This document shows positions 8,521 through 16,244 of a stretch of DNA of 64,000 nucleotides, piece after piece (position 1 is the stretch's first letter; each line of letters begins with the position of its first letter). The position numbers and the translations under genes are program-made. The stretch is taken from assembly GCA_016938175.1 (NCBI GenBank), contig JAFGVE010000039.1:1-64000 (forward strand), given 5' to 3'. The DNA comes from Campylobacterales bacterium (GTDB taxonomy: Bacteria > Campylobacterota > Campylobacteria > Campylobacterales > Sulfurimonadaceae). The notes under the pieces were generated by a model. The model was not told the origin of the DNA. It worked only from the letters and a program-made list of their open reading frames with translations, and did not search any database.

Positions 8521-9201
8521 TTGAAACAGCAAATCCTCATTGTTGATGACGATAATGACATCTTAGAACTCTTAGAGTACAACCTCTCTGCTCAAGGTTA
8601 CGACGTACTTGGCTTTTTAAGCACGAAACATGTGCGTAGTGTCCTCTCTGAAGAGAAGATTGACCTCATCATTATGGATAGAAATCTTCCTGATATTGAA
8701 GGGAGTTACTATGTAGAGATGTTACGTTCTAAGAATGTAAACACTCCTGTTATCATGCTCTCTGCAAAAGATTCTCAAGAGGACATCAAAGAGGGACTGA
8801 TTAAGGGGGCTGATGATTACATCACAAAACCTTTTGATATTGAAGAGCTTATTCTTCGTGTAAAAGCAGTACTCAAACGCTCAAGTTCAGAATCCAAAGA
8901 GCTTGCAGAAGATATGGAGTACAAAGACATGAAGCTCGACTTAAATATGCATCGTGTCATTATAGATGAGAATGAAATTGCGCTTACAAATCTTGAAACA
9001 TCTCTCTTGCAAACTTTAGTAGCAAACAAAGGCAAAGTGCTTGACAGAGACTTCTTACTCAAAGCTGTTTGGAAAGATGCAGAAAATATACATCCAAAAA
9101 CAGTAAACGTGGCCATAAAACGTCTGAAAGAAAAAATTGACCCTTTCAAAGAGAAAGAGTATATTAAAACCATTCGTGGTGTTGGTTATCTAGTAGCCTA
9201 A
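8521..9201 (+). CDS. phoB: PhoB-like OmpR-family response regulator
   Basis: This 226-residue response regulator has a receiver domain (1-120) with acidic residues DDD at 9-11, phosphoacceptor Asp53 (IIMDRNLPD) and the KPF lysine, followed by an OmpR/PhoB winged helix (about 130-226, ending TIRGVGYLV). It would bind Pho boxes and recruit RNA polymerase at phosphate-starvation promoters. The start is TTG at 8521, with GGAG six bases upstream. No kinase is adjacent: the likely partner is the phoR-like kinase at 20844, behind phoU. Assignment as PhoB rather than another OmpR-type regulator rests on its own Pho box and on the surrounding Pho genes. Confidence 0.8.
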   Translation: MKQQILIVDDDNDILELLEYNLSAQGYDVLGFLSTKHVRSVLSEEKIDLIIMDRNLPDIEGSYYVEMLRSKNVNTPVIMLSAKDSQEDIKEGLIKGADDYITKPFDIEELILRVKAVLKRSSSESKELAEDMEYKDMKLDLNMHRVIIDENEIALTNLETSLLQTLVANKGKVLDRDFLLKAVWKDAENIHPKTVNVAIKRLKEKIDPFKEKEYIKTIRGVGYLVA

Positions 9202-9203
9202 AC

Positions 9204-9917
9204 TCATTCACAAACAAGCTCTGCGAACTTTTCTAAAATAGAAGTGGCTTCAGGTGTCTCATTTGACTCTTGAAGCAGACTCTTTTTTCTCTGCTCATCA
9301 AATGCTCCCTCTTTAAAAACTTCTTGTATATATGAATCCATAACTGCTTTGTCAAACTCTGGATGGAATTGTACACCCCATGCTCTACGCCCTACTCTAA
9401 ACGCGTGATTTACATCATGAGTGTTATATGCAAGTCTTACCGCACCAAGGGGAAGTGTTAAAACACTCTGTGAGTGGATAGTGTGCGCATTAAAGGGTGT
9501 ATTAATATCATGAAAGAGGATATCCTCTTGTGCATCTTCAGTAGGTATAACTTCTACCGTGCCTATCTCCATACCATGAGGATGATAATTAGAAACTCCA
9601 CCCAAGGCTTTAGCAAGAAGTTGGTGTCCATAACATATTGCTAAAAGTGGTATCTCTTCATTTACAACTTCCACGAGCCACTTTTGAGCTTCAAGACTCC
9701 ACTGCTCTTCATCAGTAACCATAGAGTGCGATCCAGTAACAATGATGCCATCACAAAGTTTTAACTCAGGCAATCTCTCTCCTAAAGTCACATCTACTGT
9801 AAATACTTCTAAACGATTTGTATCAAGTTTACTGCTAATCCAATCTTCAAAATCATTCAATACTGCACGTGTAGAACTAAATGTAGAACCTGTTTTTAAA
9901 ATATAGACACTCTTCAT
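9204..9917 (-). CDS. Class I glutamine amidotransferase-like protein (GMP synthase amidotransferase-domain type)
   Basis: The 237-residue protein has the class I glutamine amidotransferase fold: nucleophile Cys in LLAICYGHQLLAKALGG (around residue 96) and the His-Glu pair in GVQFHPEF (around 185). It lacks any synthetase domain, so it resembles stand-alone YfeJ-like proteins. Such enzymes hydrolyse glutamine or gamma-glutamyl compounds; the natural substrate is unknown. It converges with phoB, the two stops lying 2 bases apart. Its own promoter lies upstream on the minus strand, with no Pho box, so it is probably not a member of the phosphate regulon. Confidence 0.8.
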   Translation of the reverse strand: MKSVYILKTGSTFSSTRAVLNDFEDWISSKLDTNRLEVFTVDVTLGERLPELKLCDGIIVTGSHSMVTDEEQWSLEAQKWLVEVVNEEIPLLAICYGHQLLAKALGGVSNYHPHGMEIGTVEVIPTEDAQEDILFHDINTPFNAHTIHSQSVLTLPLGAVRLAYNTHDVNHAFRVGRRAWGVQFHPEFDKAVMDSYIQEVFKEGAFDEQRKKSLLQESNETPEATSILEKFAELVCE

Positions 9918-9938
9918 ATAGCCTCATTTTTTTGCGAC

Positions 9939-9944
9939 ATTATA
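9939..9944 (-). promoter_or_regulatory. -10 box of the amidotransferase gene
   Basis: On the minus strand TATAAT reads from 9944 to 9939, 22 bases before the start codon at 9917. No convincing -35 is seen, which is usual for Campylobacterota promoters. Confidence 0.5.
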
Positions 9945-9975
9945 ACTGTCATTGGGAAAAGAAATGTTTGAAAAT

Positions 9976-9994
9976 TTGCATAAAATTTATGCAA
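9976..9994. promoter_or_regulatory. Perfect 9-bp palindrome, candidate operator
   Basis: TTGCATAAA at 9976-9984 and its reverse complement TTTATGCAA at 9986-9994 flank one central A. It sits 32 bases upstream of the -10 box of the amidotransferase gene, a position suited to a dimeric regulator. No regulator can be named. Confidence 0.4.
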
Positions 9995-10008
9995 AAATGC
10001 GAAGGAAT

Positions 10009-10033
10009 GTATGAAGCCAAAATGGCTTCATAC
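10009..10033. terminator. 11-bp stem-loop, terminator of the porin gene
   Basis: GTATGAAGCCA (10009-10019) pairs exactly with TGGCTTCATAC (10023-10033) around a 3-base loop. It begins 19 bases after the porin stop codon in the minus-strand direction. A T-rich stretch follows only at some distance, but the strong stem makes a terminator the best reading. Confidence 0.65.
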
Positions 10034-10051
10034 TGAGGAAAATATATATTT

Positions 10052-11392
10052 TTAGAAGAAGAACTGTGATGTGACTTTGATATTCTCTTGTGTGCGCTCA
10101 CCATCTTTTAAAGCACTACCGTATTTATCTTGTTGAAATGTAAGACCAGCTTTAATCGTATTTCCTTTTAAGTACCAATTCACACCGGCAATAGCAGAGG
10201 TAAAGTCATACCCATCTTGTCCCTCAAATTTGTTCCAAGACTCATAACGAACATATGGTGCTATAAAAGCAAGCTCTTCTATAACATACTCACTTGTTGC
10301 ATACCATCCTTGTGAATGTCCTGTTTCAACTGCTACTGTAGATGCATCTTTAACTACACCACCAAAATCAAAGTATTCAGCTTGTACAAAAAGCCCTTTA
10401 TAATGAGCAGAGAGTTCCAAGTTCATTAAAGTATGGTCAATAGTTGTATTTTGCGTACCATTTTCATAGCTAATTTCAGGACTTACCCAGTAAGATGCTC
10501 CAAGGCTAAAGTGCTGTCCTTGTCCAAAGTACGTCTCTGTAACTTCTGTCTCTTCCCAACCATCAAAAGGAGAGAGTTTCACTTTACCACCGTAAAAGAA
10601 TGTCTTCTGTGTCGCCGAATCTGCCAAAGAAGCACCAGTAGCATCTTTCATCTTTCCAGAGTTCACACCATCACCAAAAGCGAGTTGATAGTGTATTTTT
10701 TTCTCCCAGTCACCATACACCTGTGCATTTGTTCCACGACGATTGTGTGTGATGTACTGTGCAGCTTCATCTGCGACTTGCGGTCTGTCATAGTGAATAG
10801 TTCTTGCAGACTTCACTGTCTCAGTACGGGAGACATCTATCTTTGCACGAAAGAGTTTAAAATTTACAAGTGAAGTCTTAAAAGGCTTTTTTATCTGTAC
10901 ATACGCATCTCCAACGTTAAACTGCTCTTCACCCTTATCTTCATAGTTTGCTTTGTCATTACGAACGTCCATTACAAATGAAGTCCATTTGTTAAACCCT
11001 GCTGCAACTTCAAAACGTACACGTCTTAAGTACGCTTCGCTAATACTTTCACTTGGACTTCCATCTGCATAAGAAGTAGCTCTGTTTTCAAACGTTCCTT
11101 GAATACGTACACCTGCTTTTAACCACATATCTGGATTATCTTGTGGTACAAACTTCATGTTGATATGTGTCTCTTTTCCTAAAAGAAATTCAGGAGAGTC
11201 ATCACGCATAATTGTAATACCATTACTTGGTGTCTCCGGCGTAATACCCTTAATCTCACCACTTATCAGAGTACGTCCTTGACCTGCAGATGTAAACACT
11301 TGCCCGTTTGCATCTTGATACAACTCTATAGCACTTACACTACTTGTTATTAGTGTAAATACAGTGGCAACTGAAAGTACATTTTTTTTCAT
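10052..11392 (-). CDS. Phosphate-selective porin (OprO/OprP family)
   Basis: A 446-residue outer-membrane porin: signal peptide (about 1-21, ending SVSA), then a beta-barrel with alternating hydrophobic residues and a C-terminal Phe (TSQFFF). Segments such as MKFVPQDNPDMWLKAGVRIQG and AYLRRVRFEVAAGFNKWTSFVMDV are typical of the phosphate-selective porin O and P family, whose members make trimeric channels with arginine and lysine ladders. It is transcribed away from pstS, and both have their own Pho-type promoter in the shared gap, so it likely admits phosphate or polyphosphate to the periplasm for PstS. Selectivity cannot be proved from sequence alone. Confidence 0.85.
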   Translation of the reverse strand: MKKNVLSVATVFTLITSSVSAIELYQDANGQVFTSAGQGRTLISGEIKGITPETPSNGITIMRDDSPEFLLGKETHINMKFVPQDNPDMWLKAGVRIQGTFENRATSYADGSPSESISEAYLRRVRFEVAAGFNKWTSFVMDVRNDKANYEDKGEEQFNVGDAYVQIKKPFKTSLVNFKLFRAKIDVSRTETVKSARTIHYDRPQVADEAAQYITHNRRGTNAQVYGDWEKKIHYQLAFGDGVNSGKMKDATGASLADSATQKTFFYGGKVKLSPFDGWEETEVTETYFGQGQHFSLGASYWVSPEISYENGTQNTTIDHTLMNLELSAHYKGLFVQAEYFDFGGVVKDASTVAVETGHSQGWYATSEYVIEELAFIAPYVRYESWNKFEGQDGYDFTSAIAGVNWYLKGNTIKAGLTFQQDKYGSALKDGERTQENIKVTSQFFF

Positions 11393-11422
11393 TTTTTTTC
11401 CTCATTTTTTTAATTCGGTGAC

Positions 11423-11456
11423 ATTTTAGTGTCACTTGATTACAAAATGATTACAA
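11423..11456 (-). promoter_or_regulatory. Pho box and -10 of the porin gene
   Basis: Read on the minus strand, half-sites TTGTAAT (11456-11450) and TTGTAAT (11445-11439) are 11 bp apart; after 10 bp comes TAAAAT (11428-11423). Two further weaker repeats (TGACACT, TGTCACC) continue in the same 11-bp phase down to 11417 and overlap the -10 region. Confidence 0.78.
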
Positions 11457-11472
11457 TATTTTCTCTTCATAT

Positions 11473-11506
11473 ATGTAATCATTTTGTAATATTGCTCTTT
11501 TATACT
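11473..11506 (+). promoter_or_regulatory. pstS: Pho box and -10 of pstS
   Basis: Half-sites ATGTAAT (11473-11479) and TTGTAAT (11484-11490) are 11 bp apart, followed after 10 bp by TATACT (11501-11506). The start codon of pstS is 30 bases after the -10 box, with a moderate AAAGGT ribosome-binding site. The box lies back to back with that of the porin, 16 bp apart. Confidence 0.8.
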
Positions 11507-11536
11507 TCTTCATCAAAATCATATAAAGGTTTACAA

Positions 11537-12541
11537 ATGACAAGAGTTATAAAGCTAGCATTAGCGGCATCAGTGCTATTTAGCGGACTAAGTGCAAACG
11601 AGGTAATTAAAGGAAGCGGTGCTTCTTTTCCTTACAGTGTATATCAAAAATGGATAAAAGCATATAATAAAGAGACCGGCATTAAGATTGACTACATCAA
11701 AAAAGGTTCATCAAAAGGTATTAAAGATGCCCAAGCTCGTGCAGTTGACTTTGCAGGAACAGACAAACCACTTTCTCCAAAAGTTTTAAAACAAAATGGT
11801 CTTTACCAATTTCCTGGTGTTGTTGGTGCAATTACAATGGGTTACAATCTTCCAGGAGTTGATTCACTCAAACTGAGTCGTGCAGCAATTGTTGCTATTG
11901 CTGAGGGAAAAGTATCTTACTGGGATGACGCACTGATTACAAAAGAGAACCAAAATGTAAAACTCCCACATAAAAAACTCACGTTTGTACACCGTGCTGA
12001 TGGAAGTGGAACAACATATAACTTTACATACTATCTTTCTAAAGTATCTAAGGAGTGGAGAACAACATACGGTGCGAAAAAAGCACTTACATGGCCAGGT
12101 GACCACCATATTGGCGGAAAAACAAACTCTGGTGTGGCAGCACTTTTAAAACAAACTCCTTACTCTGTTGGTTACATTGACTACGCAGATGCGGCAAATA
12201 ATGAAATCGCAATGGCAGCCGTTGAGAACCGTGATGGCAAATACATAATACCAACACTCAAATCATTTCAAGCGGCTGCGGCAAAAGCCTCTTTAGATGC
12301 TGCTAAAGATTTTTACTCAATTATTGCAGACCCTAAAGGTGCTGACTCTTACCCAATGGTAGCGGCAACTTTCATACTTTTACCGTCTGAAAAACCTGCA
12401 CAAAACAAAGAGGTTGTGAAATTTTACGACTGGTGTTTTAAAGATGGACAAGAGATTGCAAAAAGTCTTGGTTTCGTTCCGCTTCCAGACACACTTACAG
12501 ATAAAATCAGAGCTTACTGGAGCGCTAAAGGCATTCAGTAA
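11537..12541 (+). CDS. pstS: Periplasmic phosphate-binding protein of the Pst transporter
   Basis: The protein of 334 residues starts at ATG 11537 (an upstream in-frame ATG at 11429 lies inside the promoter and is rejected) and has a signal peptide ending SGLSA near residue 20. Phosphate-binding motifs are clear: GSGASFPYSVYQKW directly after the signal, and HRADGSGTTYNFTYYLS near residue 155, then GKTNSGVAALLKQTPYSVGYIDYAD. It captures inorganic phosphate for the PstCAB transporter, whose genes lie 5 kb further on; pstS is thus separated from pstCAB by a porin and a second two-component system. It is transcribed from its own Pho-type promoter. Confidence 0.95.
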   Translation: MTRVIKLALAASVLFSGLSANEVIKGSGASFPYSVYQKWIKAYNKETGIKIDYIKKGSSKGIKDAQARAVDFAGTDKPLSPKVLKQNGLYQFPGVVGAITMGYNLPGVDSLKLSRAAIVAIAEGKVSYWDDALITKENQNVKLPHKKLTFVHRADGSGTTYNFTYYLSKVSKEWRTTYGAKKALTWPGDHHIGGKTNSGVAALLKQTPYSVGYIDYADAANNEIAMAAVENRDGKYIIPTLKSFQAAAAKASLDAAKDFYSIIADPKGADSYPMVAATFILLPSEKPAQNKEVVKFYDWCFKDGQEIAKSLGFVPLPDTLTDKIRAYWSAKGIQ

Positions 12542-12590
12542 GTTTATTTTACTCTCTTAAATAACTTTTATCTTCTCCTTCTCAAAGCCT

Positions 12591-12614
12591 TGCACGTTAT
12601 ACCCTAGACGTGCA
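12591..12614. terminator. 7-bp inverted repeat after pstS
   Basis: TGCACGT (12591-12597) and ACGTGCA (12608-12614) form a perfect stem with a 10-base loop, 50 bases after the pstS stop. The run that follows is not T-rich, so it may be a weak terminator or a regulator site for the next gene, whose -10 box lies 14 bases downstream. Confidence 0.4.
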
Positions 12615-12628
12615 TCGCAAACTTTCTA

Positions 12629-12634
12629 TATAAT
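12629..12634 (+). promoter_or_regulatory. -10 box of the second porin operon
   Basis: TATAAT at 12629-12634, 64 bases before the start codon. The 30 bases ahead contain no nTGTAAY half-sites in the Pho geometry, so this operon seems not to be PhoB-controlled. Confidence 0.5.
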
Positions 12635-12697
12635 CTCCTTTACACTTTTTTTTCACTCTTATTTTAGACTACGGCTAACTTTCCATGGGAGGAAAAA

Positions 12698-14071
12698 ATG
12701 AAAACAGCTTCAAAAATCAAGCTTATTGGTTTAGCCTTACTTGCCTCAAGTTCACAACTGAGTGGCGCAGACTGGTTAACTATACAAGGCTCAGAGCCAG
12801 AATTTGCAGCACCAGAAGGAATCATAGTTCCTAATAGAACGAAACAACCAAAGATATGGGGATTTATTCAAGCAAACTATAGAGCCGACTTCGGAACAGT
12901 AAAAGTCAATCCAGCCGGAATAAATCAAACACCCTTCTCTGTACTCAATCCAAACAATGAGAGTCAATCAGGTTTTAATGTATTTCGTGCTCGTCTTGCG
13001 GCGCGTGGTATGCTTGACGATGAAAATAAAGTCAACTACTTTGTTATGACAGAGTTTGGGAATAATGGTGTGAACAACCTTGGAGGTCACAGCAACGTAG
13101 CTACATACCTAACAGATGCATCCATCACTTTAAAACATGTTCCTTACGCAAATATTCGTCTAGGAAGATTTAAATATCCTGGAAGTGAAGAGGGACTACA
13201 AGCCGTTTTCGTCTCACCGTATGTCTCTTTTACGACAATGACAAATCAGCAGATGCTTGAACGCTCCATTAAACATGTTGGTGCAGCTCAGACAGGAAGT
13301 GCAGCCGGTGGCGCTGCGACTACTCACTACACAAGTACAAGTGTAGACAACCCAATCGGTGCATTTAGAGATACAGGGGTAGAGCTTTTTGACACCTTTA
13401 AATTTGGGGACGACTGGAGTACATCTTATGCCTATATGTACGGAAATGGAACTGGACTTTCAAATGAACTCTCAGGTGAACAGGCAACTCACTATGGGTA
13501 TTTAGCATTAGAACAGACATATGGAGGTAAAGGCTATTTTACCGAAGCAATGAAGTTTTACATCTGGGGACAAACGGGTAAACGCCAGTTACTTTCAAAC
13601 GTTGATGGAGTCATAAACGCAGATAGACTTCGTTATGGACTCGGTATGACCTACTATAACTATGGTCTTCGTTTTGAACTTGAATACATGAAAGCCAAAG
13701 GTATGATTTTTACAGGTCCTAAAGATGTTGATACAGACCCAAATATCAATGATTGGCAATTCCAATATGCAATCGGCGATGAAAATGAAGCCGATGGTGG
13801 TTATGTAAATCTTCAATACGAAATAGTTCCAAAAAAAGTAGAAGTTTTTGGAAGATTTGACTTTCAAAACCGTTTAACTAATGACGAAAAAGCACAACGT
13901 AATTTTACAACAACAACGATTGGAACTTCATACAGATTTAAAGGGGCAACACGTCTTGATGTGAATTACTTGTTTAGAGATGTACAAGCTCCTGGAAACG
14001 TTGCAGCGCAAACAAATGTACTAGACAATATGGGTGACCGCCTTGAAATACAAGTCACAGCACACTTTTAA
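12698..14071 (+). CDS. Second OprO/OprP-family porin
   Basis: A 457-residue porin with signal peptide (about 1-24, ending QLSGA), a beta-barrel with the motif WGFIQANYRADF and a long run of amphipathic strands, and a C-terminal Phe (QVTAHF). It belongs to the phosphate-selective porin family like the gene at 10052, but is quite diverged from it. The start has a strong ribosome-binding site (GGGAGG). A 12-base gap separates it from the exported DsrE-like gene, so the two are probably one operon with the sensor and regulator that follow. The lack of a Pho box suggests a substrate or signal other than phosphate. Confidence 0.83.
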   Translation: MKTASKIKLIGLALLASSSQLSGADWLTIQGSEPEFAAPEGIIVPNRTKQPKIWGFIQANYRADFGTVKVNPAGINQTPFSVLNPNNESQSGFNVFRARLAARGMLDDENKVNYFVMTEFGNNGVNNLGGHSNVATYLTDASITLKHVPYANIRLGRFKYPGSEEGLQAVFVSPYVSFTTMTNQQMLERSIKHVGAAQTGSAAGGAATTHYTSTSVDNPIGAFRDTGVELFDTFKFGDDWSTSYAYMYGNGTGLSNELSGEQATHYGYLALEQTYGGKGYFTEAMKFYIWGQTGKRQLLSNVDGVINADRLRYGLGMTYYNYGLRFELEYMKAKGMIFTGPKDVDTDPNINDWQFQYAIGDENEADGGYVNLQYEIVPKKVEVFGRFDFQNRLTNDEKAQRNFTTTTIGTSYRFKGATRLDVNYLFRDVQAPGNVAAQTNVLDNMGDRLEIQVTAHF

Positions 14072-14083
14072 AAGGAAACAAAG

Positions 14084-14584
14084 ATGAACTGTACAAAATT
14101 AACATCCATACTATTATTAGTTGCTATAATGATAACTCCATCATTGGCACAAAAAGATGCAGATGATACTGTAACGATTGTTTATCAATGTGACTTCGCT
14201 GATCCTAAACGTGTGCATTTATTGCTAAACACTTTAAACAATGTTGTAAAGCATTATCAAACGAACTTCGTCGACTTTGAAGTTAACCTAGTAGCTCTTG
14301 GACCATGTTTACAGTACGTTATGAAAGATTTTAAAGATACCCGTTTTATGAAAAAACCATATATTGACAAAGGAGGGCCTACTGGAGCAGGAACCGCTTC
14401 AAGGCTTAAAATTTTGCAACAACAAGCTGGAGACTCTTTGGAAATATACGCCTGTGGAAACACTATGCAAAACAACAATGTAAAGCCTGAACAAATTGCA
14501 GACAACGTTAAGATTACTCCTTCGGGAATCATTAAAATAGTTGAGCGCCAAAAAGAAGGCTATGCTTACATCAAAATAAAATAG
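14084..14584 (+). CDS. Exported DsrE-like protein
   Basis: A 166-residue protein with a signal peptide (about 1-22, ending PSLAQ) and a DsrE/DsrF-like fold: VTIVYQCDF strand, helix HLLLNTLNNVVKHY, then VNLVALGPCLQYVM and ISAcidic helices ending LEIYACGNTM. Three cysteines are visible (YQCDF, GPCLQ, YACGN), the last at the place of the sulfur-carrying Cys in DsrE relatives. Most DsrE proteins are cytoplasmic sulfur carriers; export is less common and suggests work on a periplasmic sulfur compound. It follows the porin by 12 bases and precedes the Cache sensor by 17, so it may take part in the same sensing unit. Function is inferred. Confidence 0.72.
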   Translation: MNCTKLTSILLLVAIMITPSLAQKDADDTVTIVYQCDFADPKRVHLLLNTLNNVVKHYQTNFVDFEVNLVALGPCLQYVMKDFKDTRFMKKPYIDKGGPTGAGTASRLKILQQQAGDSLEIYACGNTMQNNNVKPEQIADNVKITPSGIIKIVERQKEGYAYIKIK

Positions 14585-14601
14585 TGAAACTGAAATAGCA
14601 C

Positions 14602-15585
14602 ATGCAAACTTACCAAAAGTATTTATCTTTTATATTAATAGCCCTGATTCTAATCATTGGCTATTTTTATCTACAAAATAAACAAAATTATGTAGATAAG
14701 GTACATACTGTTTTGGTAAATATTCTCAATAAACAGATAGAAAATGAAAAACTTCAGGCTTTTAACTTTGCCTTTGCTCTCTCCCAAAATGAAACCCTCC
14801 AAGAGTCTCTTTATAATAATGATGCTGCAAAGGGGTATGAAATCTTAAAAGAGCATATGTACGCTTTAGAGATTTTCAGTAATTCAAAAATAAACGCTCA
14901 AATAGTCAAAAAAGACTTTTCAATTTTTGCAAGAAGCTGGGACAATCGTGATGCAGGGCTTAATGTTAAAACCTATAGACCGGATTTGTACGAAATTCTT
15001 AAAAACAAAAGACCACATGTCTCTTTCGAAGCAGCAAGAAAACTAGTCTTAATCGCTTCGATTCCAATTATAAGAGAACATGAGGTAATTGGTTTTATGG
15101 AAGTGATTAAAAGATTTGACTCTCTCAAAGAGAACTTGGCAAATTACGATATGGATTTACTGGTTTTACTCAACTCCAAATATAAAAGACAAGCCGTTTT
15201 ACTCAAAAAACACCCAAAAATAGAAAATATGATAGTGGCAAACGATGGAGCAAACATCGAGCATATAGCTAATTTGCAAAAAATTGGTATATCCAAGCTC
15301 TTAAATCAGGGAAAGATCGAAGATGAACGATACTTCTATTTTTTAAGAGCCATTGTAAACAACAATGGGGATAACATCGGCTCCTTTGTATTAATTATCT
15401 CAAAGAAAAAACTTGCTCTTTTTAGCGCTTTTGAATCACAACTTGACAGTTTGTTTACTTACGCACGAAAAGACTTGTACTATTCAATCCTAAAAAATAA
15501 CGACAGAATGGATAACTTCTCTTCTCTAAATGATAATAACACTTCATCGGACAACTCCAGTATCTCCAGAGGAAAAATAAAATGA
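14602..15585 (+). CDS. Membrane-anchored Cache-like sensor protein
   Basis: This 327-residue protein has one N-terminal membrane helix (about residues 8-25) and a large domain outside the cytoplasm that looks like a Cache sensor: long helix (ENEKLQAFNFAFALSQNETL), then FARSWDNRDAGLN and KLVLIASIPIIREHEVIGFMEVI, the usual core strands. There is no kinase or HAMP domain and no second clear helix, and it ends with a Ser/Asn-rich tail. Its start is 17 bases after the DsrE-like gene; its stop overlaps the response-regulator start (ATGA), so it belongs to a three-part system of sensor, regulator and kinase. The ligand is unknown. Confidence 0.65.
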   Translation: MQTYQKYLSFILIALILIIGYFYLQNKQNYVDKVHTVLVNILNKQIENEKLQAFNFAFALSQNETLQESLYNNDAAKGYEILKEHMYALEIFSNSKINAQIVKKDFSIFARSWDNRDAGLNVKTYRPDLYEILKNKRPHVSFEAARKLVLIASIPIIREHEVIGFMEVIKRFDSLKENLANYDMDLLVLLNSKYKRQAVLLKKHPKIENMIVANDGANIEHIANLQKIGISKLLNQGKIEDERYFYFLRAIVNNNGDNIGSFVLIISKKKLALFSAFESQLDSLFTYARKDLYYSILKNNDRMDNFSSLNDNNTSSDNSSISRGKIK

Positions 15586-16244
15586 AAATACTACTACTTG
15601 AAGATGACGCGATTTTACGCGAAAGCATGACAGAATTTTTAGAAACAAAAAATTTCACTGTAGATTGCTACGATACAAGCGATACGGCATTTGACGCAAT
15701 TTTTTCAGATGAATACGACCTTTTACTCCTTGATGTAAACGTGCCTGGAACTTGGAATGGATTTTCTCTAAGAGAGAATCTCTCTTTAGAAGAGAAGCAC
15801 ATTCCCACGATTTTTGTGACCTCTATGTCAAGTGCTGATGCAATGATTCAAGGTTACGCACATGGTTGTTGCGACTATATTAAAAAACCTTTTGACCTCA
15901 CAGAGCTCTATCTTCGGGTCCAACACGCGCTCAAAGCAAACTGTTTTCAAACAAACGACAACTTTTTAAATCTCTCCAGCGAGTGTAAATTTAACCTCTC
16001 TACTTACGAGTTTATAAATAACAACGAAACAATTCCACTCAGTAAGACCGAGAGTAAAATTTTTATTTTGTTTTTAAAAAATAGAAATAAAGTAGTCACC
16101 TTTGAGATGCTTTATGAGCAAATATGGAATAACAATATAGAAGCCACAAATGCAAGAGTACAGGTAAACAACCTTAGAAGAAAACTCCCAAAAGACGTTA
16201 TTAAAAACGTGTATGGACTTGGATATCGCCTTGATTGTCAATGA
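15582..16244 (+). CDS. OmpR-family response regulator
   Basis: The 220-residue protein has a receiver domain (acidic EDD at 7-9, phosphoacceptor Asp51 in LLLLDVNVPG, lysine in KKPFDL) and a C-terminal winged helix (about 130-220, ending KNVYGLGYRLDCQ). It overlaps the sensor gene by four bases and the kinase gene by 32. Its target genes are unknown; the porin operon just upstream is the natural candidate. It is not PhoB: there is no Pho box ahead, and the proper partner for the Pho system is present elsewhere in the window. Confidence 0.88.
   Translation: MKILLLEDDAILRESMTEFLETKNFTVDCYDTSDTAFDAIFSDEYDLLLLDVNVPGTWNGFSLRENLSLEEKHIPTIFVTSMSSADAMIQGYAHGCCDYIKKPFDLTELYLRVQHALKANCFQTNDNFLNLSSECKFNLSTYEFINNNETIPLSKTESKIFILFLKNRNKVVTFEMLYEQIWNNNIEATNARVQVNNLRRKLPKDVIKNVYGLGYRLDCQ

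Noticed and set aside
9941-9953. Single CTGTCAT near the amidotransferase gene as Pho box
   Set aside because: Only one half-site, with no partner 11 bp away on either strand.
10433-10873. Plus-strand open frame of 146 residues opposite the porin gene
   Set aside because: It is a shadow of the porin with unnatural Cys/Ser/Ile-rich composition.
11429-11536. N-terminal extension of pstS by 36 residues from ATG 11429
   Set aside because: It covers the Pho boxes and the -10 box, and the signal peptide begins at ATG 11537.
12591-12634. Pho box for the second porin operon
   Set aside because: No nTGTAAY half-sites with 11-bp spacing lie ahead of the -10 box; the only repeat is the TGCACGT inverted repeat.
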